This document shows positions 6,576-6,783 of a stretch of 6,783 nt of DNA, in pieces. Numbering within the stretch: the first letter of the stretch is position 1; every line of letters begins with the position of its first letter. The translations under genes were made by a program, and so were the position numbers. Below the pieces are notes generated by a model. That model was not told where the DNA came from and ran no database searches. It saw only the letters and a list, made by a program, of their open reading frames with translations. The stretch comes from CAYFMS01 sp964491425 (GTDB taxonomy: Bacteria; Patescibacteriota; Patescibacteriia; UBA9934), in assembly GCA_964491425.1 (NCBI GenBank), contig CAZBFR010000041.1, positions 1 to 6,783 on the forward strand, written 5' to 3'.

Positions 6576-6783
6576 ACGCGCCGGCTTGAAGTTCCCAGAG
6601 TTTGTTGTAGGTCCCGCGGTTTTTGAGGAGTTCCGTGTGGGTTCCTATGTCTGTGATTTTACCGTTTTCGATTACGACAATTTTATCCATCATCATAATC
6701 GTTGAGAGACGGTGGGCGATTACGATTACGGTTTTGTTTTTCATGAGTTCACGGAGCGCGGCTTGGATTAGTTGCTCGCTTTG
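6568..6783 (-). CDS. ABC exporter ATP-binding subunit, C-terminal end (partial)
   Basis: The last 71 residues of a minus-strand gene that enters from the right edge. The visible part begins QSEQLIQAAL, which in ABC exporters follows directly after the Walker B and D-loop region. The switch histidine is H24 of the fragment, in VIAHRLSTI, and DKIVVIENGKITDIGTH and the closing helix ELLKNRGTYNKLWELQ follow. This tail is typical of fused or half-size exporters of the multidrug/lipid A (MsbA-like) type, where the ATPase domain comes last after a six-helix membrane domain. Walker A, signature motif and membrane domain lie outside the window, so neither substrate nor exact subfamily can be given. 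The stop (6568-6570 on the plus strand) falls inside the SGNH gene. Confidence 0.92.
   Translation of the reverse strand, partial: QSEQLIQAALRELMKNKTVIVIAHRLSTIMMMDKIVVIENGKITDIGTHTELLKNRGTYNKLWELQAGAFN

Overview
The window is compact bacterial DNA using the standard code: TGA ends one gene at 3460-3462, and reading frames are continuous. Its make-up suggests a small-genome lineage of the Candidate Phyla Radiation (Patescibacteria). The hints are genes 1-34 nt apart or overlapping at their ends, mostly absent Shine-Dalgarno sites, a stand-alone short ORF6N regulator, a large unrecognised membrane protein with an OmpA-like domain, and a bacterial-type leucyl-tRNA synthetase of 807 residues. 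This placement is an inference from style, not from a marker I can date or place firmly.

Layout, left to right. Positions 1-75 may be the tail of an upstream gene. A Glu/Leu/Phe/Val dehydrogenase (glutamate dehydrogenase type, 79-1293) follows, with all catalytic residues present. The 214-nt gap 1294-1507 is the only real intergenic region. It holds a GATCACT palindrome, a related half-site, a good sigma-70-like promoter and a 13-bp hairpin covering the next start codon. The next gene (1508-1921) is a 137-residue ORF6N-domain DNA-binding protein with lower GC than its neighbours. A second promoter with an extended -10 sits in the 20-nt junction after it. It would give an almost leaderless mRNA for a 506-residue protein (1942-3462) with two membrane segments, an external OmpA-like domain and a cytoplasmic tail.

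A leucyl-tRNA synthetase gene (leuS, 3497-5920) with a strong but close AGGAGG site follows. One base after its stop begins an SGNH hydrolase gene (5922-6575), closely patterned on the Mycobacterium smegmatis acyltransferase MsAcT. The last gene is on the minus strand: the C-terminal end of an ABC exporter ATPase, cut by the window edge. It converges on the SGNH gene and overlaps it by 8 nt.

The plus-strand genes from 1942 to 6575 could form one transcription unit (membrane protein, leuS, SGNH hydrolase), but no shared pathway is evident. The dehydrogenase and the synthetase are amino-acid metabolism and translation housekeeping. The most interesting parts are the OmpA-like two-membrane-segment protein and the regulatory architecture around the ORF6N gene.
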